Below are positions 10,783-22,424 of a stretch of DNA of 64,000 nt, piece after piece. A model generated the notes under the pieces. That model was not told the DNA's origin. It ran no database searches and was given only the letters and a program-made list of their open reading frames with translations. The stretch covers positions 106,594 through 170,593 of the forward strand of contig NADL03000160.1 in the NCBI GenBank assembly GCA_002205965.3, written 5' to 3'. Both the position numbers and the translations under genes were made by a program. The first letter of the stretch is position 1, and each line of letters opens with the position of its first letter. This DNA comes from Kappaphycus alvarezii. Lineage: Eukaryota > Rhodophyta > Florideophyceae > Gigartinales > Solieriaceae.

Positions 10783-10962
10783 AGTTGTAGTCTAATAGCT
10801 CATCCAAGTAAAGAAGAGGTACGGACTTGCCTTTGATTTCAACACCAACCTCACCCTTGCCGTTCTATCTCCTTTCTGTTTCTTTTATCCATCTACACTC
10901 TTTCCCTACTTCCCTTTTCATTCTCTCTCCTCATCCCTCATCATCCCCTGTTCCTTTCATCA
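10783..10962 (+). repeat. Copia A1 5' LTR, 5'-truncated (last 180 bp)
   Basis: It matches the last part of the family A LTR, from AGTTGTAGTC to the terminal TTTCATCA. About 1 kb of the LTR, including the region with CACGTG motifs and the TATATAG candidate TATA box, is missing because the sequence switches to a B LTR at 10782. Confidence 0.85.
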
Positions 10963-10976
10963 GGTTATGGGCCCAG
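10963..10976 (+). promoter_or_regulatory. Primer-binding site of A1 (half-tRNA iMet type)
   Basis: GGTTATGGGCCCAG directly follows the LTR end CA. Its reverse complement CTGGGCCCATAACC is the anticodon stem-loop strand of eukaryotic initiator tRNA-Met. Drosophila copia is known to prime from such an internal tRNA fragment. Confidence 0.85.
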
Positions 10977-12517
10977 TCCACGCTACCGCTCTTTCCGCTT
11001 GATCCGTCCCTCAACCGTTGACGTTGACGTTGAGGTAATTGCTTTCTCTGTGTTGTTGGTGCTGTTGGTGTTGTCATTTGTTGCTTTGTGGTGATTGTTG
11101 TTGGGTTCTTGTCTTTGTTAGGACCCATTTGGTGATTGTCAAGCACTCTGTGTGTGGATCCTGAGTGTTTTTGTGGTTCTCATTGTGTGTTGTTGGAAGC
11201 TTTTGTTGATACGAACCAACTTTAAGGTTGTCAAGCACTCTGTGTGTGGATCCTGAGTGTTTTTGTGGTTACCATTGTGTGTTGAATCAGAGCAATCGTT
11301 GTTTGTGCTCTACTACTGTTGAGAACAATTTTGTGTTGTCAAGCACTCTGTGTGAGGATCCTGAGTGCTTTGTGGTGTCATTGCTCTGGTCATTGTTTGT
11401 TGGTTTGGTTTTTGTCTCTTTTGTGGTGGTCGTGGTCATTCGGCAATCGTCAGCTCGAGTTTATTGTTTGGAAATATTGGCCTTGTTGTTTGAGGAGGAA
11501 TCTAGGCCTGGTTGTTGATACCCCTTGCACTCTTGGAAAGCCTTCACGGCAACGGAAAAGAAGAAGACAGAGTGCCGGGGGTCCGCCCAAGTTTGTCCGA
11601 TTCTTTTGCCGAATCGTGGTCTTGGCAATCGGTTTTGATCCTCTCACCGGCTGTACTCTTTTGAGAACAGTGCCTTTGTGTAACGCGAGTTGGACGGACC
11701 GTACCATACAAACCCACGCGGTTGATAACGCGAGTTATCAAAGTCGTAAGACTGAACCCGATTCCCGGTGGGAATCACGGTGTACCAGCCGAGTCGGTCC
11801 GTTGCAGTGGCCCTTTTGCGCGCCGGCGGGACAGAGACGCTCCTCGCTTGAACGACCGATACGTACGCGAAACACCATCGCCCGTGGTCGGAGAGGGAAC
11901 GACTGTCTTCTAATTCCTTACTCTGGTAGCATACCGGGTACTAGTGTTCTGCACTTGTACTTTGGTACCTGCTGGCTATACTTCTGTTGAGGTGTAGATA
12001 CGTGCTGTGCACGGAAGGACGAGGCTCATTGGTGACCTTGAGTGCTTTCACACGAGTACGACGGAAGTCAAGCAACACAGTCCGGAAGGAAACGCGCCTG
12101 AGTTAGTACGGAAAGACTGTGATTGTGGTAAGACGCCCTTTGCTGCGGGGACCTTTCGGGGTAGTGGCTGAAAATTCCTGGCCGTCTACAGGTAAAGTCG
12201 CTGTGCTTACTCGTGGCACACGGATTGCGCTCAAAGTTGAAAGACCAGCACTGGCCGATATACAGGGGTAGCGCCCTAAGGCACAAATAAAGAGGTGGTA
12301 AAGAGGTAAAGAGGAGGAAAACTAAAGAGGTAAAGAGTTGGAAATTAACACCACGTGTCTTTGAGTAAACGCTGCAAACTTCTTATAGGGAAAGGCTTGC
12401 CGTGACAAGCGACTATCGGTCGCCGGCTTGGGATACCCGAACAGAGGACTTTGCATACTCACTGCATACGTGGTAATAGAGGTTTCAGATACAAAGGGTC
12501 TTGGATAAAACGTAGTC
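10977..12517 (+). other. Copia A1 long untranslated leader with repeats and hairpins
   Basis: A 1.5-kb leader separates the PBS from gag, unusually long for copia. It has three copies of a TTGTCAAGCACTCTGTGTG unit (11136, 11228, 11336), each followed by GGATCCTGAGTG. It also has a perfect 8-bp hairpin with a GCGA tetraloop (11722-11741) and a 7-bp hairpin GATTCCC-GGT-GGGAATC (11760-11776). The same items recur in A3 and A4. No convincing reading frame is conserved between copies. In B and C this position holds a zinc-finger ORF, so A may have lost one. Confidence 0.6.
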
Positions 12518-15500
12518 ATGGACGATCGCGGAGGCGGAGTTCGAATTGAAAAGCTCACCAACAATAATTTCCATGTTTGGAAGCAGAAGGTGCAGCTTCT
12601 TCTCGCCTCCGGGAGCTTGATGACTACATTGTGGATGATCCGCCTGAGGAATCGGATGATAGGGCTCTCAAATCATGGACTCGGGCCGACCGCAAAGCAC
12701 GGGCGCTCATCGGGTTGTCCCTTTCTGATGAGCACCTTGAGCATGTGCGCACTGCGGCAACTGCAAAGGAGATGTGGACTATTATTCTCAACACGTTTGA
12801 GAGGCACACACTCCTCAATAAACTTGCGGCTCGACGCCGGTTTTACACCGCGGCTATGGATGGTAACGAGAGAGTTTTGCAGTACGTTAACCGTGTGACT
12901 ATCGATGACAAAGAGATAGCCATGGCTGTGCTTAATGGATTGCCACCTCGTTCGACAATCTCATCGTTGCCTTGGATGCGCTCGGCAATGAGGACAGGGT
13001 GTTTACTTTGGAATTTGTGAAGAGCCGGTTGTTGCAGGAAGAGGAGCGTGCTCAAATGAGGGAGTCAAAAGGGACAAAATCCAATGCTGCGCTCATATCC
13101 AATGCCCGTCCGAATGACTACGGAGGTAATGCTAGACAGCTGCACTGTACGAACTGCGGTCATTCTGGTCACACCGCGGACAGATGCTGGGGCAAAGATG
13201 TGAACGGTAGGCGCCCGGAAGCTCCAAGGGGCTATCGTGCATCCGGTTCTCGTAGTGGCAGAGCATCTAATAATCATCGAAACGAGAAAAATCGCCCGAG
13301 AAGAGATCAGCAGGCGTTCGTAGGTGCAAATGTATTTGATTCGACTGATTCTCATCCTTCAGCGATAGTGGGGACAGCGTTGATGATGAAATTGTTTGCC
13401 TCATGTCACGAATTAAACAGGCCGGGATTTCGGCCGGAACTTCCTCTGGTACGCAGATTCCGCATGTACTTCCCATATGACTTACGATAGGAGTGTTTTC
13501 ACGAATTATACCGAATTTTCTGCAGCCTCAGTCGAAATGGGAACTAAAGCCCGGGCTAAGATTGCTGGGCGAGGTGACGTGGAGCTCACATTATTAGTAG
13601 ATGGTTCTCGAAAGCGGTGTATTCTGCGAGATGTTGTCCACGTTCCTAGTTTCGAATATTCTCATCTCTGTAGGCAAAGCGGACATAGAAGGGATCAAAA
13701 CTGTATTTGAGAACAAATCTTTGCAGATGACTAAGAATGGGAGAGTTGTAGCAACTGGAAAAATGCTGTGCAATAGCCTTCTTTATGCTATCGACATAGT
13801 CCAGAAGATACCAATGATACCTTGTACTCTGCGAAAGTCACCACACTCTCGACATGGCACGAGAGAATGGCTCACGTAAGCAAGCAGGGCATTGCATCTA
13901 TGGTAAGGAACAATGTTGTGGACGGCGTGCAGATCAGTGGCTCGAATACATCCGAAATTTGCACCTCATGCGTTCATGGAAAGGCTCATCGTTCAGCAGT
14001 GCCGAAGGAACGCACGACTGGTAGAGCTGAAGCGATGTTAGACCTTGTTCACAGTGACGTGTGTGGACCTGGAGGTTTCCTCTGTTGGAGGGACACGCTA
14101 CTTTGTCACCTTCACGGACGATCACTCTTCCTGGGTTACCGTCTACATGATGCAGCGAAAGTCAGAGGTCTTTGATAAATATAAACTGTTCCAAGCTCGT
14201 AGCGAAGCCCATACTGGGCGTCGCATTGGCATTCTTCGTTCAGATCGAGGGGGAGAATATATGTCCACTGCATTCAAGGACTACCTTGCCGAGCGCGGCA
14301 CAAAACATGAGCTTAGTGCAGTGGAGTCACCTGAACAGAATGGTGTTTCAGAGCGGCTGAACCGAACACTGATGGATCTGGTTCGGTCCATGCTACATGC
14401 AAAGAGTCTGCCAAAACAGTTCTGGGCCGAAGCTCTGGCGACTGCTGTATACATCCGAAACAGAGTTACAACTCGGCACTTCCAAGCCACACGACCCCGC
14501 ATCATATATGGTACGGTCGCAAGCCCAATTTGTCGCACCTTCGTACGTTCGGAAGCAAATGTTGGTACACCGTCCCGGCAAGTCAATTGAGTAAGCTTGA
14601 CAACCGAGCACGGGAAGCAATTATGCTTGGATATGCGGAAGCCAGCAAAGCTTACAAACTGTGGGATCCTGAATTACACAAGGTAGTTGTTTCCAGAGAT
14701 GTCAGATTCAGTGAGAGCGAAACCTGCCAGTCTGAAATAAATGAGAAAGAATCAGATGAGTATCTCTCAATTAGCTCCGATGAGGATCTTGTAAGTCTCG
14801 GCGTTGAACAGGATGCTCAAGTCCGGCTTCCTACACCGGACACAGTCGAAATAACTGCATCTTCGAGACAAGATATTCAGGGACAAGGGAATGACCAGGC
14901 TAATGTTGGAAACGACCCAACGGTCGCCGAAAACGTAGGTACAGATAACGAAATCCCTGAACCCCCTGAGGTGTCTGTAGCTCCTCGGAGATCTGAAAGG
15001 ATTCGAAGAGCCCCAAATGCTTGGTGGAGATCAAACATATCCTTGACACCTAATGACACGGCTCTCGTTACAAATGTTGTCAACATCTCGTACCGACACG
15101 CGGCGACAGGACCGGACGCAGACTTTTGGAAGTCGCCATCGAGTCCGAGCGAGACTTTCTTGTTGATGGCTCAAATTCAAAAGTAGCACTAGTGATCCCT
15201 GTGTTTATGTAAAATTTGACCCGGCCTCCGACTCAATCATGATTATCCTAATGTACGATGATGAATTGCTGCTTGCAGGAAACAACATGGAGGCGATTAC
15301 GTGGAAGAAGGAAGAGCTGAACGCCGTTTAAATGAAAGATTTGGGCGAAGCGAGAATGGTTGTTGGGCTTGAAATATCTCGCCGGAGATCCAAACGATCC
15401 TTGTGTTTATCCCAGCCACGCTTTGTAGATAGCGTTTTAGAGCGATTTGGAATGCAGAATTGTAGACCTGTTCAACTCCTATGAATCCAAACACTGACGA

Positions 15501-16242
15501 GTTGAACGTGGATCGGTCGGTAGATACGGGTAGTGATGCTCGGACAGATGCTCCATACAGGAGCGCCATTGGATCTCTCATGTATCTGTCTGTTGGAACA
15601 CGACCTGATATATCTTATGTGGTTGGCAAACTTGCACGTTTCTGCGAAGAACCAAGAGAGAAGCATTGGTTAGCAGTAAAAAGAGTGTAAAGGTATCTCG
15701 CTGGGACCAAAGATTTAGGTCCTGTGTTCCGAGGGAATGCTGATCTGGGCTTGTCTGCATACTGTGACTCGGATTGGGCCGGAGATGTGTCCGATCGCAA
15801 ATCGACGAGTGGTTTCGTGTTTCGCATGGCTGGAAGTGGGGTAAGTTGGTGCTCGCGAAAGCAAACGGTTGTCGCAGCTTCGTCATGTGAGGCCGAATAC
15901 ATTTCGTTAACTGCAGCAAGTAAAGAAGCAATATGGCTGAGACGTGTCGTTCGGGACATCCTTGAAACCTGTACATCGCTGGGCATGAAAGCACTTGGAA
16001 TTGATCATGCTATTACAATATACAGCGATAACCAGGGGCCTATGGAGCTCGCTCGAAAAGAGAGCACCAACAGACGCAACAAGCACATTTATATTGCATA
16101 CCACTTTGTAAGAGATGCAGTTGTGCGTAAAGAGGTGGACTTGGTGTACGTGCCAACAACTGAAAATTTTGCTGACATATTGAAAAAACCACTAAGGCGA
16201 GTTCAGATGACAAAACTTGTTAGACTGATTGTGATGAATTAA
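12518..16242 (+). pseudogene. Copia A1 gag-pol polyprotein (frameshifted, RT core deleted)
   Basis: It starts at ATG 12518 (MDDRGGGVRIEKLTNNNF). Gag of the UBN2/copia type follows, then a CCHC zinc knuckle CTNCGHSGHTADRC (about 13147-13188) and protease remnants around 13460-13700. Integrase shows TWHERMAH (HHCC), LDLVHSD, ILRSDRGGEY and SPEQNGVSERLNRT (about 13850-14370). The linker runs 14530-15120. A deletion near 15155 joins the start of RT to DFLVDGLKF-like sequence and removes most of the RT core. At the normally catalytic YVDD site it now reads MYDDE (about 15251). RNase H runs 15724-16242 with AYCDSDWAGD, SCEAEYIS and YSDNQG. There are many indels, including the integrase frameshift near 14470 shared with A2 and A4. 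Non-functional. Confidence 0.9.
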
Positions 16243-16256
16243 TGTAAAAACAATGT

Positions 16257-16268
16257 GATCGAGGGGAG
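16257..16268 (+). promoter_or_regulatory. Polypurine tract of A1
   Basis: A purine run (GATCGAGGGGAG-like) sits immediately before the TG of the 3' LTR. It primes plus-strand synthesis in LTR elements. Confidence 0.75.
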
Positions 16269-16491
16269 TGTTGAAAAAAGGGATTGAATGCATGCGATCC
16301 CATGGTTTTTAGTTGCCACCTGGACACGTGTACACTTGTAGCATGAAAAAGCGAGTTGCACCCTTCTTCTGTGTGCACACCTATTACTCGTGTAAAATGG
16401 GCCAACTCGAAAGTTGCCTGGGACGAAAGCCCATTTTCGGGCAACTCAAAATCACGGCGCATTTTGCCATTTTCAAACCACTTGGTATTCT
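16269..16491 (+). repeat. Copia A1 3' LTR, first 223 bp (cut by element C)
   Basis: It begins TGTTGAAAAAAGGG and follows the family A LTR as far as CTTGGTATTCT. There the sequence changes to the C LTR. The rest of this LTR is not found directly after C. Confidence 0.9.
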
Positions 16492-16911
16492 TGTTTGTGT
16501 AATTTCTCCCTTGTTGCCTCTGCTGACAGCTGACAGCTCGCAAAGAGGTTTACAGACATTATTGTAGTTTACTGTTGAACCTAGAACTTGACCGTTACGT
16601 TATGCAGTGTACAGTGCTGCAAGATAGAGCTGATCTACTTTAGACAGGCTCAAGCAGGTTTAGGATTAGACTCTCACCGTCGTCTACACTGCTTCTGGAG
16701 CCTTCTTTCGATCATCCAGAAGACTCAGTCGACTCGCCTCAAAGTCTATATAAGCCCGGCCTCCCTCGTTCTTCTGACTGAGTAAAGTTCCTCACCACCT
16801 TCTCCTCTCTCATCTTACTTTCTTGGTCCCTCGCTGTCTTTCGTTCTCTGCTTCTCTCTCTCTCTTTCGCTCTCCCTCGCTCGCTCGCGCTCTCCCTCGT
16901 TCTCTCTATCA
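16492..16911 (+). repeat. Copia C 5' LTR (420 bp)
   Basis: It runs from TGTTTGTGTAATTTCTC to CTCTCTATCA and is nearly the same as the 420-bp repeat at 22425-22844. It contains TATATAAG (16747-16754), a candidate TATA box, then a C/T-rich run with TCTC and CGCTCG microsatellite-like sequence. Confidence 0.92.
16747..16754 (+). promoter_or_regulatory. TATA box of the C 5' LTR
   Basis: TATATAAG, followed within 40-60 bp by a pyrimidine-rich stretch that may hold the start site. The same word occurs at 22681-22688 in the 3' LTR and, on the other strand, at 41492-41499 in the D LTR. Confidence 0.6.
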
Positions 16912-16925
16912 GGTTATGGGCCCAG
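16912..16925 (+). promoter_or_regulatory. Primer-binding site of copia C (half-tRNA iMet type)
   Basis: GGTTATGGGCCCAG directly after the LTR, identical to the site in families A and B although the LTRs are unrelated in length and sequence. Confidence 0.85.
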
Positions 16926-17282
16926 CCCGCTAGCGCTGCTCACCAACTTACCTATTTCGCGCACCCTCTTCGTCGCTACCGACCTCATGGAGGAAGAAGA
17001 ACCAAAACTCGCGGGAGTAAAAAAAAAAAAAAAAAAGGCTGCTTGGGTTTGGCGTGACTTCTCTGTCGTCTCCGCACTATCTACTGACCTTCTGTCTTGT
17101 GGCCTGTCTAACGCCCGTCGTCTCTGCACTACCTACCTTGGTTGGTTTTGCGGCCTGTCGTCGTTCTTCATCCCCGCACCACAGAGCACAGTCCATTTTG
17201 CGGCCCGACTCCTCGTTGCTACTTGTCTCGTCTCTGTGTCACATACCTTGGTTTGTCTCGCAGCCCGTGTCCAGTTTCAACA

Positions 17283-17367
17283 GTAAGTCAAAACCTTCTC
17301 GCTTCCTTCATCTCTCCCACGCTTTTTCCGCAGCATCCGCCTGACCTCGCGACTCCGTGCCTTCAGT
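17283..17367 (+). other. Possible leader intron of copia C
   Basis: CAACA|GTAAGT (donor at 17283), CTGAC near 17340 as a branch-point candidate, and TTCAG ending near 17367 outline an 85-nt intron just upstream of or at the start of ORF1. This is inferred from consensus signals only. Confidence 0.35.
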
Positions 17368-18249
17368 GGTCATCTGTTTCTCCGTCTACCGTCGCGGCAT
17401 CGAGATATCCCCAGACGACCCTGTCGTCCGCTGCATCCGCTTTGACTCCGACGACGACTCACTGGAACCTATTCAAGTCCCGTCTCGATCGAAGAAACCA
17501 CAGCTTCGCCCTAAGTGCCGCTTTATCGACGACTCCGCGATTGAGTCGGACGGTGAAGGCGGTGATATAGCCTCCACTGCAACCACTCCGGACGTCGTCG
17601 CTGTCCCTCCTCTCTCTCAGAACAAGAATATATCTGATAAGAAGAAGGACTTTCTTCAACACATCTTGGCACTGGGTACAAAGAAGAGGCCTGCAGTAAC
17701 AAGTCGAAGAAGCAAGTCAAGCTTCGTTCCAAGCCCCTTCCCGTCTCTGCTAGCCGCGTGTCGAAACGAAAGGGTCAGAAGAGACCGGTTACGAAAGCAG
17801 CTGCCCCACTGCAAGTCGTCAACTTGATCTCTCCTACTCCCGCACCCGTGGCACCTCCAGCTCCTGCTCCAATCACTCTCACCGAGTCTCCCTTATCGCC
17901 TGCTGTGCCTTCTCCTCCTGTCGACGGTCCTGCACTAAGAATTCCGACTCCGGTTACAGTCGAACCTCTCTCGCCAGCTCCCCTTCTTCCGTTTACTGTA
18001 CCTTCTCCTCCACCTCCTGGGGCACCCATATTACCCCCTGTCTCGGAACCAAAGCCTCCCTTCCTCATCTGTGATCTTTGTCAGCTCGAAGTCTCGGGTC
18101 CGAAGCAGCTTGCTCAACACAGGGGTGGTAGAAAGTGTCGCAAAAGAGCTGAACGGAAGTCGGTCATTACTCCTTGCGCTCATTTTAATCGCATCTTCCA
18201 AACTAGACGCGACCGCGACAGACACATCAAGCACAAACACAAAAATTAA
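17357..18249 (+). CDS. Copia C accessory ORF1, basic zinc-finger protein (one frameshift)
   Basis: This is an extra reading frame between the 5' LTR and gag, not part of a standard copia element. The N-terminal half is acidic and Ser-rich (DSDDDS near residue 30), then basic (KKKD, SRRSKSS). A frame change occurs near 17710. The second half (from about 17758) has a long Pro-rich linker followed by a finger C-x2-C-x12-H-x5-C (CDLCQL...AQHRGGRKC, about 18070-18140) and a second, degenerate one (CAHF...RHIKHKH). It stops at 18247-18249, 31 bp before gag. Finger spacing matches ORF1 of family B. The function is unknown; nucleic-acid binding is an inference from the fingers and basic regions. The true start is unclear, since an intron or upstream start is possible. 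Confidence 0.6.
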
Positions 18250-18280
18250 ACTTCAATCTATTTTTTGCCTTTATATTGGC

Positions 18281-21200
18281 ATGGACTCCTCTTCCGGACC
18301 TCGTACGATAATCTCGAGAAGCTCTGTGATGGCAACTTTCATATTTGGAAAGCTCGCATTCAACTCATCCTATCTCTCAGGGAGGTTTACAATCATCTTA
18401 CGCTTGACCCACCGGAAGCTTCTTCGTCCACTCACTCCGCATGGCAAAAGGCAGACGCTAAAGCAAGAGCCATCATCGGACTCACACTTTCAAATGCTCA
18501 CCTTGAGCAAGTTCAGCACGCCACTACCGCCAAGCAAATGTGGAAACTTATTTGTGATATATTCGAAAGCATACTCTGCTAAACAAGCTCGCGGCGAGGT
18601 ATCGCTTCTACACCGCACGGATGCATCCAAACGAGAAAGTTCTACTATTTGCTGCCCGAATCCGCCAACTTGCAGCCACCCTAAAATCTATGTCCGTTCA
18701 TGTCGAGGACAGCGAAATGGCCATGGCATTCCTCAATGGCTTGCCGGATCGCTTTGACAGCCTAAAATCAGCACTTGATGCTGCCAATATCGAAGATGAC
18801 AAGCTCTCGCTCGACTTTGTACAGAGCGATGTCTCCAAGAAGAGCAGAGTCATGCTCAGCGGGATCAAGATGCACTTAAAGTCTCTGAAACGGCTGCTCT
18901 CATGGGAAACCCAGTCCCCGAAGCCGCGCACCGGGACTTCCGCAGAAATGTGCATACACTGCGGTAGGCATCGAGATAGCAGGATGCGACAAGAAGTTTC
19001 CTCATCTTGCCCCAGAGTACATCCAGCTAGAGCTCATCTTGACAAGGCTAGAGGAAGTGGAGGAAAATCCCCAATGCCAGGGAGGTTGCTGAAACTAACG
19101 AACACCCAGATTTCGTTTGTCTCTTTGCTTCGCCCCCTTGCACAACAGGTAGCACTTCATTCTAACGGAGGCCTTCCCTTTCATCTGCGCAATGGATCAT
19201 CGACTCAGGATGTACCTCGCATGTCACTTACGACCGCTCAGCGTTCACAAGCTATCAACCCTTTACTTCCCCTTCAATTAGACCTTGGAGCTGATTCCGG
19301 CTATGATTATTGGCTCCGGTGACGTGGCTCTATTGTTGCGACGCAAAGGCGAAACTGTCAAGTGTGTAATGAAGAACGTATTTCATGTTCCAGACCTTCG
19401 ATATCAACTGCTCTCCGTATCTGTCATGGCAAAGCTTGGAATTGAGACCCATTTTAATGTGATAAGTCACCCTTGTTCGCCACTCGGACTCTACCCTTAT
19501 GGCGACGGGTACGCTGATAAATGCCTGTACTCCTTGGATGTCACCAAGCCTGCACTAAAGCCACCAACGGATCTCAAGTTTCCTTGATATCCCCACTTTA
19601 ATCTGGCATCAGCGATTGGCGCACGTCCATGCTCCCGGCATTAAATCAATGATCAGAAGTGGTGTCGTAAAAGGTGTGAAGCTAACACAAGGAAACGAGG
19701 GAGACGATGTCTGCGTGGTTGCATACTTGGTAAGTCCCACCGGGCTCCAATCCCGAAGAAAAGACAAATTCGTTCAACAAAACTTCTGGAACTGGTTCAC
19801 TCAGATGTCTTGGGACCGGTTGAAACTCCTTCTCTGGGAGGTGCTGTGTAATTCGTGTCATTCATCGACGACTACTCCAAGTGGACGGTTGTGTACCCTA
19901 TGAGCCACAAGTCAAAGGTGATAGATTGCTTTCAAAACTACAGAGTCTTTGCGGAGAAACACACCAACCAATCTCTGAAATCTCTCCAAGTCCACCAGTT
20001 TCCTGACACAAAAACTCCACTGGAGGAAGATCAAGTTCTCATCAAGGCTTTACGTTCAGACAATGGGGGAGAGTACCTCTCTACCGATTTCAAGAACTTG
20101 CTCAGGACGAATGGCATTCAACATCAGCTCACCGTGGCCACACCCAGCAAAATGGGACAGCAAAACGGATGAATCGAACCCTTCTCAATCTGGTCCGTTC
20201 TATGTACACCACAAGTGCCTTCCCAAGCATTTCTGGGCTGAGGTGCTTTCCACGGCTTGTATGTTCTAAATCGAGTTACCTCAAGTTCTTTGCCGGAAAA
20301 AACCACTCCCTATCACCTCTGTAATGGCACTTCCCCTGAATATCTCACATGCAAGTATTTGGTGCACAGTGCTGGTCTGTGTGCCAAAGAACAAACTCAA
20401 AAAGCTGGACCCCAGATCTCGTGAAGCCCTCATGATGGGGTACTCCTCTCAGAGCAAGGGATATAAGCTCTAGGAATTGTATCAGAAAGAATGGTAATAT
20501 CCAGAGATGTAATTTTTAATGAAATCGGAACCTGTACACAATCTGAAGTCATCTCCGATCTAACGAATGGAGATTCCGGCAAAACCATTTCCTCCGATGA
20601 CAATCCTCCATCTGAACAAATTTCCGAAGCACCGAATTCCGCTGACGAAGAAGAAGATGCTGATGAGTCCGCTCCAGCCGGTGAAGACAATCCAGTCCCA
20701 TCTGAAGAAGCCCCTCCCGTCGCTCCTCGTCGCTCTCTCGAGTCTCAAGGAAACCCACCAGCTGGTGGCTTTCTAGCTCTTCCTCTAATGTATCACTGGT
20801 CGCAGAAACCGCACTGCTCTCAACAGGTGTTCCTGCAACTTACGAAGAAGCTACTTCTGCTGAAAACATCTATTTTGGATGGCTGGGATCAAAAAGAAGA
20901 TTCCATCCGTGAGAACAGAACCTTCGAGCTCGTTCCAAGGAAACCAGGGATGCACGTGATTCCCTGTCGTTACGTTTTCCGTATCAAACCCGATGTTGGT
21001 CCTAAGGTTCGCATTGTTGCAAAAGGGTTCAGACAAGTTCCAGGACTAGAGTACACAGAAACGTATGCTCCTGTCGTTTCTATTGCTGTTGTACGAATGT
21101 TTCTTTGCTTAACAAGCCTGCTAGACCTAGAATGTGATCAGATGGACGTAGTAACTGCGTTTCTGAACGGTGATCTGGACGAAGAAATATTCATGGAGAC

Positions 21201-22417
21201 TCCAGCTGGTTTCCGAAATCCAAAGCCCAACCTCGTCTGTCGACTTCTGAAGGCCCTGCATGGACTGAAGCAGGCTCCTTGCCAATGGTATGCCAAATTG
21301 ATGCCTTTTGACTTTGCAACTCAACTTTATCAGCAACCCGCACGAGCCATGTCTTTATGTTCATCGAAAGGAGACTATGTTCTGCATGATAATACTCTAT
21401 GTCGATGATCTCCTCATTTCCGGCGGCATCGACATATGCTCGACAGCATCAAGGCAGAAATGAAGAAGAGATTCAAGATAAGGACTTGGGTCCTGTCCAG
21501 GAGTTTCTTGGCATTCAAGTGACGCGAAATCGCTCTGAGAAAACGCTACATCTTCGCAAACGATGTACACCGAAAAGATCCTCAAGAGGTTCTAAATGGC
21601 TGACTCAAAGCCCGTTGATACTCCAATGGTCCAAAGCAATTCCGAAAAGGACGGAACCGATGATCAAGAACTTTCTTCATCAGTACCATGTCGCTCTGCA
21701 ATAGGCAGCCTCATGTACTTGATGATTTGTACTCGTCCAGACATTGGATTCGCTGTGGCAAGCTATCACAGTTCTGCGAAAAACCGACGGTCAGTCACTG
21801 GAAGGCTGTTAAACGTGTGTATCGTTACTTGAAAGGATCCAAAACCATTGGAATTGTTACGTCCCACCTTCATCTCACACCATAACGGGATTCAGTGATT
21901 CTGACTGGGCCGGTTGCCATTCAACTCGCAAGTCTACCGAAAGCTTTGTGTTCATGATGTCTGGTGGACCTATCTCATGGCGCTCCAAGAAGCAAGGATG
22001 TGTTGCGCTATCATCCTGCGAAGCAGAGTACATATCTCTGTGCACGGCCTCTAAAGAAACAATTTGGTTGTCAAACCTTCTCTGCAATTTGATGAATGAG
22101 AAACGTCCTACTGCTATAAGGATCTCAGTAGACAACTCAGGAGCAATAAGCTCGTCCCAGAACGAATCAATCAATGAACGGAACAAGCACATTGATATTC
22201 GGTATCATTTCGTTCGTGAGGTATGGTCCAAACAGATCTCCGTTGCTCACTGCTAACCGGAGACCAAGTCTCAAATATTCGTAGAAAACCTCTGCTCCGA
22301 GTCAAGTTTGAGAAGTTTCGAAGTGAGTTGGGTATTTTTCCAACACGTATATCAAAAAAGTACTGTATGGTTTTTTTTTATATTGTGAAGGCAGTGCTGA
22401 TATCAATTCTAGTTTGA
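18281..22417 (+). pseudogene. Copia C gag-pol polyprotein (broken)
   Basis: It starts at ATG 18281. Gag shows DGNFHIWKARIQLIL, ARAIIGLTLSNAHL and MAMAFLNGLPDRFD (18265-18800), homologous to A and B Gag. The zinc knuckle near 18950 is degenerate (CIHCGRHRD). The protease region is 19190-19600, but the active-site Asp segment is eroded. The integrase piece at 19855-20172 contains ALRSDNGGEYLS. RT at 20491-21408 shows KGFRQVPGLEYTETYAPVVS, DQMDVVTAFLNGDLDEEIFM and LHGLKQAPCQWY; the YVDDLL segment lies at about 21396-21415 in another frame. RNase H at 21890-22256 has SDSDWAG-like, SCEAEYIS and VDNSGAI. At least eight frame breaks. Inactive. Confidence 0.85.
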
Positions 22418-22424
22418 GGGGGCG
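22413..22424 (+). promoter_or_regulatory. Polypurine tract of copia C
   Basis: TTTGAGGGGGCG directly before the TGTTAG start of the 3' LTR. Confidence 0.7.

Noticed and set aside
10568..10807. Repetitive proteins from B LTRs (also 31502, 37858 and 62337)
   Set aside because: They are translations of the 72-bp LTR subrepeats, whose length is a multiple of three and so keeps frames open by chance.
17020..17036. Poly(A) run as the end of a processed pseudogene or LINE
   Set aside because: It lies in the C leader shortly after the PBS, with no LINE-like sequence before it and no flanking duplication.
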